The notes under the pieces were generated by a model. It was not told where the DNA came from. It saw only the letters and a program-made list of their open reading frames with translations, and made no database searches. Below, piece after piece: positions 24,119 to 33,929 of a stretch of DNA of 64,000 nt. Within the stretch, counting starts at the first letter, position 1. The number at the start of each line of letters is the position of its first letter. The stretch is from Pyropia haitanensis (lineage: Eukaryota > Rhodophyta > Bangiophyceae > Bangiales > Bangiaceae), in NCBI GenBank assembly GCA_008729055.1, contig SDUX01000002.1, positions 4,739,874-4,803,873 of the forward strand. The letters run 5' to 3'. Both the position numbers and the translations under genes were made by a program.

Positions 24119-25540
24119 ATGGCGTTTGCTCTGCCCCCCCTGCCCTACGCGTACGATGCCCTCGAGCCGTACATCGACTCGACGACGGTGCGTTTGATCG
24201 GCCGCACGTGGGGACTTGGTCTTGGCTGTGGTGTTGCGACAAGTGCTGCTGATGGAGGATTGCTCTGGTGCTTGCGGATGTTGGTACCCGTACGGGCCTT
24301 TTTTCCCAGAGGATCCTTTCAGAGGCCGCTGTCGAGTGTCCATGTTGTGCCATGATACTGACACCTACAGATGGTTGCTGGCATCGCTGCTGGGTTGGTT
24401 GCCTCGTTGTCTGTGGCCTCTTTCTTCGTGCGCCTCTGTGATCCGTCTGACGCTGTCCACGCGCCATTTGTGTTGCGATTTCGTGCTCGCAGATGAACAT
24501 CCACCACGTACGTAGACTCCACCCGCCTTGTCGGACTTGCTATGCTGGTGAAACTGAGCACCTCGATGGCCAGGGTGTGCCTGCTGCGGCCGGCATTTGT
24601 GAGGAGGAAGCCTTGGATTGTGCTTGTGAAAGGGTACCCGTCCACGTTTCCGATAGGAAGGTTGTGTCAGCCGAGACTCGGGAGTGTCGACTCACCCGCT
24701 GGGCTCTTTGTTTTTGGTGTCCTTCGTCGCTCGGCTATTGCGTTGCTCGTTGTGTACTCTACTTGTTATCGCGTGCAGACCAAGCACCACAACACGTATG
24801 TGACGAACGTCAACAACGTGCTCGCCGGCGAGAATGGCGGCGCCCTCAAGGGCCTGAGCCTGAGCGCCATCCAGAAGGAGGTGGTTTCCCTCCCCGACTC
24901 GATCAAGACGGCGGTCCGCAACAGCGGTGGCGGCCACTGGAACCACTCCTTCTTCTGGAGCGTCATGGGCAAGACCGGCAGCATTGCCGAGGCGCCGACG
25001 GGTGACCTCAAGTCGAGCATTGAGTCCACGTTTGGCTCCTTCGACGAGATGCAGAAGAAGTTCAACACGGCCGCGGCGTCCCGCTTTGGCTCTGGCTGGG
25101 CGTGGCTGTCTGTGAACGCGGACGGGCAGCTGTTCATCAGCAGCACGCCCAACCAGGACAACCCGCTGATGGAGGGCATTGTCGACCAGCCGGGGACTCC
25201 CATTTTGGGCCTGGATGTGTGGGAGCACGTACGTTGGATGTTGGTCTTTTATGGCGAGCCTGACCCGCAACCCGGCTCTTTCCTGTGTGTGCAGGTACCC
25301 GTGTGATTGGGTGCAGAGCTGCGTTTCTGACTATGGTGACCGCTTCTTTCCTCTACTGTTTGGTCGTCGACTGCTTCTGTGCGCGCCTCTCTCCCACAGG
25401 CCTACTACCTCAAGTACCAGAACCGCCGGCCCGAGTACATTGCGTCGTGGTGGAAGACGGTCGACTTTGATGTCATTGCCAAGAACTACACCGCGGCCAA
25501 GTCGGGCGGGCTGCCCGCGTTTGACACGCCGCTGGCGTAA
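24119..25540 (+). CDS. Manganese superoxide dismutase (bacterial/cyanobacterial type), four exons
   Basis: Exons 24119-24187, 24493-24507, 24779-25228 and 25400-25540 join in frame to 224 residues, the family's usual size. The enzyme dismutates superoxide to hydrogen peroxide and oxygen. The assembled N-terminus (ALPPLPYAYDALEPYIDSTT, then MNIHH, then TKHHNTYV) is the canonical SodA/SodB opening. Metal ligands are the His in MNIHH (about 27), His about 84 in GGHWNHSFFW, and Asp 174 and His 178 in DVWEH. The Gln of TPNQDNPLM (about 154) together with the Gly pair before the HWNH motif is the Mn-SOD pattern, where Fe enzymes carry a different Gln. No transit peptide precedes the fold, so a cytosolic location is inferred. 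Introns begin GTGCGT, GTACGT and GTACGT and end in CAG. Exon 2 is only 15 nt. Confidence 0.93.
24493..24507 (+). other. 15-nt microexon of Mn-SOD encoding MNIHH
   Basis: ATGAACATCCACCAC lies between a CAG acceptor and a GTACGT donor. It supplies five residues, including a metal-ligand His, that are otherwise missing between exons 1 and 3. Confidence 0.9.
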
Positions 25541-26058
25541 ATTTCCCGTCGTGTGTTTGCTTTGAGCTGCCACACTCCGCGGGGTGGGCTTACCTGCGTT
25601 GTACGATGGGTTTGTTGTTGAGGGACCTATACGTTTCGCATGTTCATACTTCTCTTTTTTGTTTCCTGGTCCTTTCGTCGCTCTTTGAGCTGGCATCGTC
25701 GTTTGTGGCGGTCAGCCGTGGCCTGGCCAACTGGCCTGTGAGAAAAGTTCGTCGTTTCACTCGCACCGTCGAGAGCCCTACCAGGTGCTTGGTCGAGAGT
25801 CAGGTGTGTCGTTGGCACAAGGGATTCACCACTCCCATTGTGACGCCGTGGCGCGGCCACAGCGCTCCCATTGTGTACCAGTGTGTTGCCTCACGATTCA
25901 GCGCCTGAGCCATCCACTGTGCGGGGGGGGGGGCATCCACCGTTTGTGGGGCGATAGCGGTCTCGGAGACTCCTCGTGGCTGCTGTTCACACCATTGCTG
26001 CGCCTCGCCTGTACTCCTTCCTCACATCCGCCTGAGGCGTGGCCCCACCACCGAGCGC
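25541..26058. other. Intergenic DNA between convergent Mn-SOD and FtsY
   Basis: 3' flanks of two convergent genes. No gene or strong structure is seen. Confidence 0.4.
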
Positions 26059-27339
26059 CTACGAGCCAACGAGCCCCTCCACAAACAACACGGGGTCAAA
26101 ATCCCGCAGGTCGTCTACCGACTCGCCGACGCCAATCAGCTTTACCGGCAGGCCCAGCTCATCGACGACGGAAACGACAAAGCCTGCCCGGGCGGTACCG
26201 TCCAGCTTGGTTACCACCAGCCCCGACACACCCACCTCCTCCGACCAGGTGCGCGCCTGCGACACGGCGTTGCGGCCGATGCTGGCGTCCACCACCAGCA
26301 GCACTTCGTCGGGCCCAGAGCCGTCACGGAACTTGCCAACGACGCCCACAATCTTCTTCAGCTCCCCCATCAGGTTGATGTTGGTGTGCAACCGCCCAGA
26401 GGTGTCCACAATCACCACGTCCACCCCGTCACGCACGCCCTGCGCCATCGCGTCGTAGCAGACGCCCGCCGCGGACTTTTGGCCCGTCTTTGGCACCACC
26501 ACCGCCGCGTCGGCGAGCTCCCCCCACGTCTCCAGCTGCGCTACGGCGGCCGCGCGGAAGGTGTCGCAGGCGGCGAGGAGGACGGTCTTGCCTTCCCGGC
26601 GGTAGCGCGTCGCGAGCTTGCCAATGGTGGTCGTCTTGCCCATGCCGTTGGCGCCAATGACCACCACGACTGTGGGCCCTTCCCCTTTGGGACGAACCGC
26701 CAGGTCCACCGCACCGTCCTGCCCGCCCCGACGGAGGAGGATGCGCACGAGCGAGTCCTTGAGGCAGGTCGTAATGTCCTCCCGGCTGGTCAGGCGGGCC
26801 GCCTTGGCGTCCGCGCGGAGGTCGGCCAGCACAGAGTCGACCGTGTCGACGCCCAGATCCGACGTGATGAGCACCTCCTCCAGCTGCGCCAGCGTCGCGT
26901 TCAGGTCCTTGGAGCCGCCGCCCAGCGCGGACGAGTCGAGCACGCGGGTCAGGTCCCGCGCGAGCGCCTCCCGGGACTTGGCCAGGCCGTCACTAAACTT
27001 CTTGACGGTGCCCAGGTCACGGGACGCCTTCTCCTTGGCATAGTCCAGGCCACGGCCAGAGCGGAGGGCGTCCCACGCGTCGGCGCGCTCCTTGGCGGCG
27101 CGCTTGAAAAAGTCACCGACACCCATGGTGGGGGCCGTCGTGGTGGCGGGAGGGGGGTGGCACCGGCGCGGGGTGCAGACGCGGCGGCGGGGAGTTGCGG
27201 GGGGGCCGCTCGCCGCCGCGCGGCGGCCGGCCGCCAGCGGCCGGCTGCCAAGGAACAGCGACTGCCGGGCGGCAACCGCCGGCGCCGGCGCCGGCGCCGG
27301 CCGCAATGCCCCGCCAGTTGGGGTGACAAAGGCGGCCAT
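26059..27339 (-). CDS. FTSY: Chloroplast SRP receptor FtsY
   Basis: A 426-residue, intronless SRP-family GTPase from the ATG at 27339. It docks cpSRP54 at the thylakoid membrane for insertion of membrane proteins. The first 70 or so residues are Ala/Pro/Arg-rich without acidic residues and suit a plastid transit peptide. An NG domain follows: the helical N region (TLAQLEEVLITSDLGVDTVD), G1 GANGMGKTTT, DTFRAAAVAQLETW, the G3 DTSGRLHTN and the G4 TKLDGTARAG, closing with IGVGESVDDLRDFDP. Gly-Met within G1 (GANGMGKTT) is within the range for FtsY. The acidic A domain of bacterial FtsY is absent, as in chloroplast forms. Confidence 0.95.
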   Translation of the reverse strand: MAAFVTPTGGALRPAPAPAPAVAARQSLFLGSRPLAAGRRAAASGPPATPRRRVCTPRRCHPPPATTTAPTMGVGDFFKRAAKERADAWDALRSGRGLDYAKEKASRDLGTVKKFSDGLAKSREALARDLTRVLDSSALGGGSKDLNATLAQLEEVLITSDLGVDTVDSVLADLRADAKAARLTSREDITTCLKDSLVRILLRRGGQDGAVDLAVRPKGEGPTVVVVIGANGMGKTTTIGKLATRYRREGKTVLLAACDTFRAAAVAQLETWGELADAAVVVPKTGQKSAAGVCYDAMAQGVRDGVDVVIVDTSGRLHTNINLMGELKKIVGVVGKFRDGSGPDEVLLVVDASIGRNAVSQARTWSEEVGVSGLVVTKLDGTARAGFVVSVVDELGLPVKLIGVGESVDDLRDFDPVLFVEGLVGS

Positions 27340-28244
27340 GACCACAGTCAGGCCGAGAGTGTAGTGGAGCCAGCAGATGGAAGTTCCAGGCCTGGTGGAC
27401 GCCGATGGGAGAGGCGCCAGGCAGGGTGACGGGCAATGAGCTGACGAGACGTGGTGGGAGTGGTCGAGAAGATAGCGGAGGTGAATGGCTCACATGATCT
27501 CTCCGCACTGTGCTTCAATTACCTTGCTGTCCTTGACTCACTCACGCAATGTGGTACGGTGAACTCTCAAGAGGGGGGTCGATCTTGCCAGGAAAGTGCC
27601 AGGATTCACACAAGCACGTTTCGTTGCTGGTTAATCGTGCTTAAGCTGGGTACTGGCTCCCCCTGTGCACGCAGTTACCGACTCACGCCACACCGAAGAC
27701 GAGAGGTTACTGCATCGTGTCCTTTTGAAGTGTCTGTGCACCCGCAGGAGGAGGAGGAAGGTGGTCCTTCTTACTGAAGATGGTCACGGAGGGCAGATGT
27801 TCGATTTTCCGGTCCAGGTTGACGTTGCCCTGAGGCGGCATGATGTTTCGAAGGCCAAAGACAATGTGGCCAAAAACAATGTAAGAGACGGATCGTCGCG
27901 AAAACGTACCACTGCTACTGGGGTATACTGCGGGATACTCGTGGTTGGTACCACACAGCACCCCAGATTGGGCTGAAATGGTCTAAAATGGGCCCAGTAC
28001 AAATATTCGCGGACGCGTATCTCGAGAACGGCGTGTACTAGACCCTCTCACAGAGGCCATTCTTCCAATTGGGGATACATCGCCTGACCAGTATACTCCT
28101 GAACCCCCCTCCACGACGCCTCTGGGAGGGGGTGTGCGGACATGTCACGGTCGCCAGTATACCCGAGAAGGAGTTGTGGAGAGCTACTTATCGCGACCTG
28201 AGAGCCCTCGCGTACCGTTGTCATGTCACGCTGCGTATCTCGCC
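27340..28244. other. Non-coding DNA upstream of FtsY
   Basis: Lower-GC sequence carrying one copy of a dispersed 52-bp repeat (27893-27944). No gene is supported. Confidence 0.4.
27893..27944 (+). repeat. Dispersed 52-bp repeat, copy A
   Basis: Matches the reverse complement of 30742-30793 without gaps at roughly four of five positions, including GAAAACGTACCAC and GGGTATACT. The two copies bracket the tandem-repeat district. Confidence 0.65.
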
Positions 28245-28460
28245 CACCGATCACTACGTTGACCACGCCCACTATGCTACGAATAGCGCTGAGAGCGCCT
28301 GACAACAGACCACGCGGCGGTCCCTGTGGTGGCTACGTCACCCACGGAAAATACTGTACGTTGCAAGAAAGCATAGATTTTTCGTCCAGGCATGATTCCC
28401 CGGGGGCCGCTCTAATAACAGACCCCTCCCCGCCCTCTCTGTCCCCGCCCCCCCCCCCAC
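28245..28460 (+). repeat. Diverged copy of the 310-bp repeat
   Basis: Aligns with the units at 29.5-30.1 kb from the ACTATGCTACGAA word through the C-rich tail. It differs at many positions but keeps the 40-nt core (28343-28382) almost unchanged. It lies 1.25 kb before the tandem pair and lacks their 5' portion. Confidence 0.75.
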
Positions 28461-28765
28461 CCCCCCTGGCCGGAGAGGGGGGAGCGGGGGGGATGCGCTG
28501 GCGTGCTGGGCACTCCAGGCTCCCCCCGGTACGCCCCTCTAGCAGCTCCAGGGAGGGGAGCGGACGGGCCCACCGGCGTGCCCCCAGCCGCACCCTCCTG
28601 CCAGCACGCATCGAGGTGGCCACCAGCTACCCTCCACGGCACACTCAGCGCTCCCCACATGGTCCCGTCCATGGTACACACGCACCCCACGCCCACGCCT
28701 ACGCCCACGCCCAAGCCCACGCCCAGCTAAACAACAACACAACGATACGCATATAATAAACAAGA

Positions 28766-29225
28766 AAAGGCCAGCACCGATAGACAGACGCGGCCCGCCG
28801 CGGCAACAGAGAAAGACCACCAGCAAAGCGGCAGGCCGCCAGCACCAACAGACAGACGCGTCCCGCCGCGGAAAAAGAAGAAAGGAGCCAGCAGGGGGGC
28901 GGCCGCCAGCACCGACAGACAGACGCGGCTAGCCGCGGCAACAGAAAAAGACCACCAGCAAAGTGGCAAGCCGCCAGCACCAACAGACAGAAGCGCCCCG
29001 CCGCGGAAAAAGAAGAAAGGAGCCAGCAGGGGGGCGGCCGCCAGCACCGACAGACAGAGGCGGCCAGCCGTCGCAAAAGAAGAAAGGCGCCAGCAGGGCG
29101 GCAGCCACCAGCAGACGGACGGACGCGACCCGCCGCGGCAACAAAAGAAAGGCACCAGCAAGGTAAAGAACGCCAGCACCAACAGACAGACGCGAAGCGC
29201 CGCGGCCAAAAAAAAAGGCTCCAGC
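28766..29225. repeat. 67/68-bp satellite with alternating A and B units
   Basis: Successive GACAGAC words fall at about 28783, 28851, 28918, 28986 and 29053, giving units of 67-68 bp. Units alternate: type A carries CGGCAACAGAAAAAGACCAC and type B carries CGGAAAAAGAAGAAAGGAGC, so the true period is a 135-bp dimer. The array decays after about 29080. Since 135 is divisible by three, long open frames appear on the minus strand as a by-product. Confidence 0.8.
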
Positions 29226-29511
29226 TTGGAGGCGCCACCCGCGGGGTGAAAAGCAGCCGCCACCAGCAGATGCACGCAGGTGTGGAAAACAAGAAGGTGG
29301 GGGGGGGGGGGGTGGTGGGATGGTGGAGAGGGGGGCGTGGGGCACGTAAAGACGGAAGGGGAGGGCGGGGGGGGGGAAGCTGGAGAGTGGGAGTGGGAGA
29401 TGGAGGTTAGCTTGGCTGGTCAACGCCCGGGCACAGACGCCCATCCCCCGCCTGTCTGCTGGAGCGCCCCCCCCCCCCCGCCCTTCCCCACCCCGCACCC
29501 CCCTCACAGGG

Positions 29512-29820
29512 TGCTCCAGGAGCTCTCTGCCGGGCGTGCGCGCCGCGCACCCGTGCTGTTACGCTGCCCCAGTGCGCGCTCTGCTCTCAGGTGGGGCTCT
29601 CCGGGGGACCACGCGCACTATGCTACGAACCGCGCTCACAGGACCTGTCAACAGGTCGCGCGGCGGTATCTGTGGTGGCTACGTCACTCACGGAAAATAC
29701 TGTACGTTGCAAGAAAGCATAGATTTTCCGTCCAGGAATGATTCCGCGGGGCCCGCTCTCGTCCCAGACCCCTCCCCACCCCGCCTGTCCCCCCCCCCCC
29801 CCCCGCACCCCCTGACACGA
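29512..29820 (+). repeat. 310-bp tandem repeat, unit 1
   Basis: Begins TGCTCCAGGAGCTCTCTG and ends after a C-rich tract. Nearly identical to unit 2. Contains a 16-bp palindrome (GACCTGT-CA-ACAGGTC at 29642-29657) and the hairpin at 29690-29731. Confidence 0.9.
29690..29731 (+). other. Conserved hairpin core of the 310-bp repeat
   Basis: Nine-base arms ACGGAAAAT and ATTTTCCGT flank a 24-nt loop. The same structure is at 30000-30041, and at 28344-28385 one base differs in a way that leaves a G-U pair in RNA. Confidence 0.6.
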
Positions 29821-30130
29821 TGCTCCAGGAGCTCTCTGTCCGGGCGTGCGCGCCGCGCACCCGTGCTGTTAGGCTGCCCCAGTGCGCGCTCTGCTCTCAG
29901 GTGAGGCTCTCCGGGGGACCACGCGCACTATGCTACGAACCGCGCTCACAGGACCTGTCAACAGGTCGCGCGGCGGTATCTGTGGTGGCTACGTCACTCA
30001 CGGAAAATACTGTACGTTGCAAGAAAGCATAGATTTTCCGTCCAGGAATGATTCCGCGGGGCCCGCTGTCGTACCAGACCCCTCCCCGCCCCGCCTGTCC
30101 CCCCCCCCCCCCCCGCACCCCCTGACACGA
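29821..30130 (+). repeat. 310-bp tandem repeat, unit 2
   Basis: Follows unit 1 head to tail with only scattered differences; hairpin at 30000-30041. Confidence 0.9.
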
Positions 30131-30226
30131 TGCTCCAGGAGCTCTCTGTCCGGCGTGCGCGCCGCGCACCCGTGCTGTCAGGCCGCTCCAGTGCGCGCTC
30201 TGCTCTCGGGTGGGGCTCTCCGGGGC
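30131..30226 (+). repeat. 310-bp tandem repeat, truncated unit 3
   Basis: Matches the first 95 or so bases of the unit, then breaks off before the hairpin. Confidence 0.85.
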
Positions 30227-30845
30227 GCCGTGCTGTGCGTTCGTGCATGGGGACCTTTTCAGCTGCAGGGGAGATGATCCGGGAGTCCACCCGCAACACG
30301 ACAACGCACTCGATGCGTGACCGGCGAGCATTGGTCGAGACTTGGACCAACCGAGGTGTGAGAAGGGAGCGCGTGGAGAGCGGCTGCGAATGCTTGCTGT
30401 TGGACGTGTGACAGAAGTGGTGTCGCGAAGCTGGAATCGGGGCAAGTCGCGCGCAATCCGTTGATAATTCGGCGATATTCGTGCGCAGTTCGGCTCCTCA
30501 GGCCTGCCTCGCACCCCCCCACGGCCGTGCCCCCCCCCCCCTCGGCGGCTGAGTCCTCCCCTGGGGTGGTGGAGTCTTCCTGGTGCCCCGGTTTTACGGC
30601 TGATTTGGGCACTCACGGACATGTAGCCCACCTTTCTGTCGGACCCGGCTCCAGCCGCCCTCCGACGCGAACCACCAGCAGACCACAGCCGACCACAAGT
30701 AAACGAGCTACCGTACAGTACATGCGCAGTACAAAAAATAGCCACGAGTACTGCCTAGTATACCCTAGTACGGGTGGTACGTTTTCCCGACGATATAGAC
30801 CCCGAGTCTAAAATTCCTTGAGGACAAAATGAGAATAACATACCG
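30227..30845. other. Non-coding DNA between repeats and tRNA-Val 3
   Basis: Includes copy B of the dispersed 52-bp repeat (30742-30793, minus) and several GTAC-rich words. No gene. Confidence 0.4.
30826..30829 (-). terminator. Pol III T4 terminator of tRNA-Val 3
   Basis: TTTT on the minus strand lies 17 nt after the tRNA 3' end. Confidence 0.55.
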
Positions 30846-30919
30846 TACTCTCGCCGAGGCTCGAACTCGGGACCTCCAGCATGTTAGGCTGGCGCTCTAA
30901 CCAACTGAGCTACGAAAGC
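30846..30919 (-). tRNA. tRNA-Val (anticodon AAC), copy 3
   Basis: Exact reverse complement of the gene at 7764-7837, with the complete cloverleaf and anticodon AAC. An AATATATAC block 32-41 nt upstream (30951-30960) may serve as a TATA-like element, as at copy 1. Confidence 0.97.
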
Positions 30920-31153
30920 ACATACCTTGTGCCGGCAGAAGCTTATTCAACAATATATACATTGTGTTGCTTTCAATTTTTTCTTTCGACTCCCCTGCCG
31001 AGTCGCGTCACCTTCGTTCGCGCCGTTGGACGCTGGCGGCGCGGCGTGGCCGCCGGCGTCGTCCTCCCCTCCCCTGCTGGGGGCCTCTTCGACCTCGCCT
31101 CCCCCCCCTTCACCCATCTCCCGTCCCGTTCCAGTGTCCCTGTGTTCATCGCC

Positions 31154-32111
31154 ATGCTGGCACCCGGCCGTCTTCTCGGGTCGACCGCCGCCATCATGGC
31201 GGCCACGCGGGGCCAGCCGCGGGCGGCGGCCGGCCGCCCGGCCGCCGCGGGGCCCCTGCCCCGCCGTGGCGCCGTCGCGGCGGCAGCAGCCGCGCGGCCA
31301 GCCGCCGGCGGCGGCACCGCCACGCCCGCGCCCGCGGCGGCCCCCCCCGCGCCGGGCGTGGCCGCCGCCGCCGCCGCCGCCGCCGCCCCCGCCGCCTCCC
31401 CCGCGGTCGCTGACGCCGCCGCCGCCGCCGCCGCCGCCGCCGCGGCCGCCCCCTCCACGTCGGCCGCGGCGGCGTCGGCTGCGGACGCTGCCGGCGCCCC
31501 CCCCCCCCTGCTGTACCGCGCGACGACGGCGGTGGACGGCACGCGGGTGCTGTACCGCGGCCGCGGCGGCGGCGTGGCGGCGGCGCTGTCGGCGGCGGCG
31601 GTCGGGCAGGTGGCGTTTTGGTCGGCCGCCGCGGCGCACACGGCCGCCACGGGGGGGGCCGTCGCGCTCGTGCCGCTCGACGTGATGGCGGTAGGTGAGG
31701 AGGGATGGGAGGGGGGTGGGGGGGGGGGGGGGAGTGGGCGAGCCGCGCCGCGTCTTGGCGGGGGAAGGCGGGCGGGTGCGCGTGTGGCAGCTGCGGACGG
31801 GGGGCGACCGCGTGCCGGCAGAGGGGCGGCGCGGGGGGGTGACGGCGGCTGCGGTTGGGGGCGCTGGCGTGTCGCCGTCGGTGTGGCTGGGCGTGCCGCC
31901 GGCCGCCCCGCGACGGCGGCCGCGCGCCACGGGCGCGACGCTGGGGGCGTGGCCGGCCCGCCGCGGCGGGCCCGCCGCGCGTGCCGCCGCCGCCGCGCCC
32001 GCCGCACCATGCCGCAACGGCGCCGCTAACACTGGCCGCTGGCGGGCGTGCCAGCCGCGCGCGGCGCGTGCCCCGTCGCCGCGCGCCGCCGCAGCCGCGC
32101 CCGTCGGTGCT

Positions 32112-32145
<34 letters not shown>

Positions 32146-32633
32146 TTCTGTTTGCTCGTCCCGTGTGTTGGACGCCGCGTCGGTGCGGGCGCGCGCGTCG
32201 TGGTGTCGCGTCTGGCCCCCCCCCCCCCACCCCCTCCCTACCTGGCGCCACCCGCCGCCCCCCCCTCCCGCCCGCCCCCCCCCCCGCCGGCTGGCATGGT
32301 GCGCGCCCCCCCCCCCCACCCTGCAGGCGTGTGGCACGCTCAGCGTGGCCTTCCTGGCGGGCCTCGCCGCCCACCTGCGCTCGTCCGTGTCGCTGCTGCT
32401 GCTGCGTGGCCACACCCACACGCGCCTCGTCGTGCACGCGCACCACCTGTTTGGCATCCCGGCCGCGCGCGTCGCGGCGGCGGTGCCGACCGCGTCGGTG
32501 CCGCCGCCGCCCGCCGCCGCCGCCGCCGCCGCCGCCACCGGCAGCAGCGCCGCCGCCGGCAACGCCGTTGGCAACGACCGCGACGCCGCCGTCCGCGACG
32601 GCGGCGGCGGCGGTGGCACGGGCGGCGGCGGCG

Positions 32634-32666
<33 letters not shown>

Positions 32667-32930
32667 GCAGCGGCACCGGGTCCATGGCAGGGGATCCCCC
32701 CCCCACGCGGCGGCGACGCCTGGCGGCCGCGCCCCCCCCCCCCCCCTGCCCGCGGTCATCCCGCTCCGCCTGCCCGGCCACGCCACCCCCTTCCGCGTCG
32801 ACACGCGCCGCGCGGCGGCGGCGGACGCGGCGGCGCTCGCGGCGCTCGCCACGGGCGGCGGCGCCGCGCTCGGCGCGCTCCTCACCCGCCGCGGGGGGGA
32901 GGAGCTCCGCGCCCGCTGGGGGGGGGGGGG
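31154..32930 (+). CDS. TMEM223-like mitochondrial membrane protein, two exons
   Basis: Exon 1 (31154-31690) begins MLAPGRLLGSTAAIMAATRG, an Arg/Ala-rich leader suited to mitochondrial import. After low-complexity alanine it reads RVLYRGRGGG, then AAVGQVAFWSAAAAHTA, matching the first transmembrane block of TMEM223 proteins. A GTAGGT...CAG intron (31691-32326) leads to exon 2, with VAFLAGLAAHLRSSVSLLLL, a Gly/Ala insertion, and after a frame change in C runs (about 32696-32743) IPLRLPGHATPFRVD, the family's closing beta motif. TMEM223 has been linked to cytochrome oxidase assembly in animals. The end is uncertain because G runs after 32919 leave all three frames possible. The assignment rests on pattern recognition only. 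Confidence 0.6.
32113..32144 (+). repeat. T32 tract in the TMEM223-like intron
   Basis: A pure run of 32 T on the sense strand, about 180 nt before the acceptor and too far away to be its polypyrimidine tract. Confidence 0.8.
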
Positions 32931-33499
32931 GGGGGGAGCCCCTGGGGGGGGGGGGGAGCCGCCGGGTGACCCGGTGCCACCCGCCGCCCTGCAGCCGCTA
33001 CGCCCCCGGGGGGTGGAGGGGGGGGGGGGGGGGCGCCGTGTGCGACCGCGCCGCCGCCGCCGCCGCGGCGGCGGCTGCCGCCCCCGACGCGGTCGTCGTG
33101 GGCGGCAGAGGGGGGCGCGCCCGCGGCGGCGCGGCCGCCTGCTGTGTTGGTGTGTGTGCTGTTTTGTGTGTCTGTCTGGGTGGTTGTCCTTGCCCCTGCG
33201 CGGCGCGTGGCGGTTGCCCTCGTCCAGGTGACAGCGGCGGGGACGGCGGGCGGCGCGGGCGGCGCGCGCCCACCGCCCGCCGCCCGCTGCTCGGCCTCCT
33301 CCCGGCCCCGCCCCGTGCTCTCCTCCACAGCAGCAGCCTTTCCTCCACAGCAGCAGCAAAAACCCCGGTCCATGCATGCCCATCTTGGTCACCCCTCCCC
33401 CCCCCCCCCCCCCCCGTCGCCCGCCCCCGAGTGCCCCCCCCCCGGCGCCACCAGCCGCACCCCCCCCCCCCCCCCCTCCTCCCCCCCCCCTACCCCCCT
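32931..33499. other. 3' flanks of two convergent genes
   Basis: G- and C-homopolymer-rich sequence where the TMEM223-like gene (plus) and the Sel1 gene (minus) meet. Gene ends cannot be fixed. Confidence 0.35.
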
Positions 33500-33883
33500 A
33501 CCCCCCCTCCGGCATGGGCCCCCCCCCCCCCGGCGGCGCCCCCCCCCCAGCAACCCCCCCACCCGCGCGCGGGCGAGCGCGAGGCGGAACCCCCGGCGGC
33601 GGAGGCGCCCCCCCCCCTCGGGCTCCCCCCCCCGGACGGCGGCACGGTACCACGCCGCCGCCGCGCGCACGTCCCGCGGCAGCCCACACCCGCCCGCCGC
33701 GTAGCGGTCGCCGAGCGCGACCGCGGCGGCGGCACAGCCCGCGGCGGCGGCGGCGGCCCACAGCCGCACCGCCCGCGGCGGGTCGGCGGCCTCGACGAGC
33801 GTGGCGAGCAGCGCCATCGCGGCGGCGTCGCCCGCGGCGGCGGCCGCCTCGGCCAGCCGCCGCGCGTCGCGGGCGTCGGCGGT

Positions 33884-33929
<46 letters not shown>

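Noticed and set aside
27340..27961. A cyclophilin-like minus-strand fragment (FGHIVFGLRN)
   Set aside because: A vague resemblance of a few residues with no supporting motifs and with codon usage unlike real genes in the window.
28699..29292. Minus-strand 180-200-residue proteins with repeated hydrophobic segments
   Set aside because: They are readings of the 67/68-bp satellite, open only because the 135-bp dimer is divisible by three; two frames are open at once and neither resembles a protein.
28245..30226. CRISPR array
   Set aside because: The units are about 310 bp, head to tail and nearly identical throughout, with no short repeats separated by unique spacers, and the DNA is eukaryotic.
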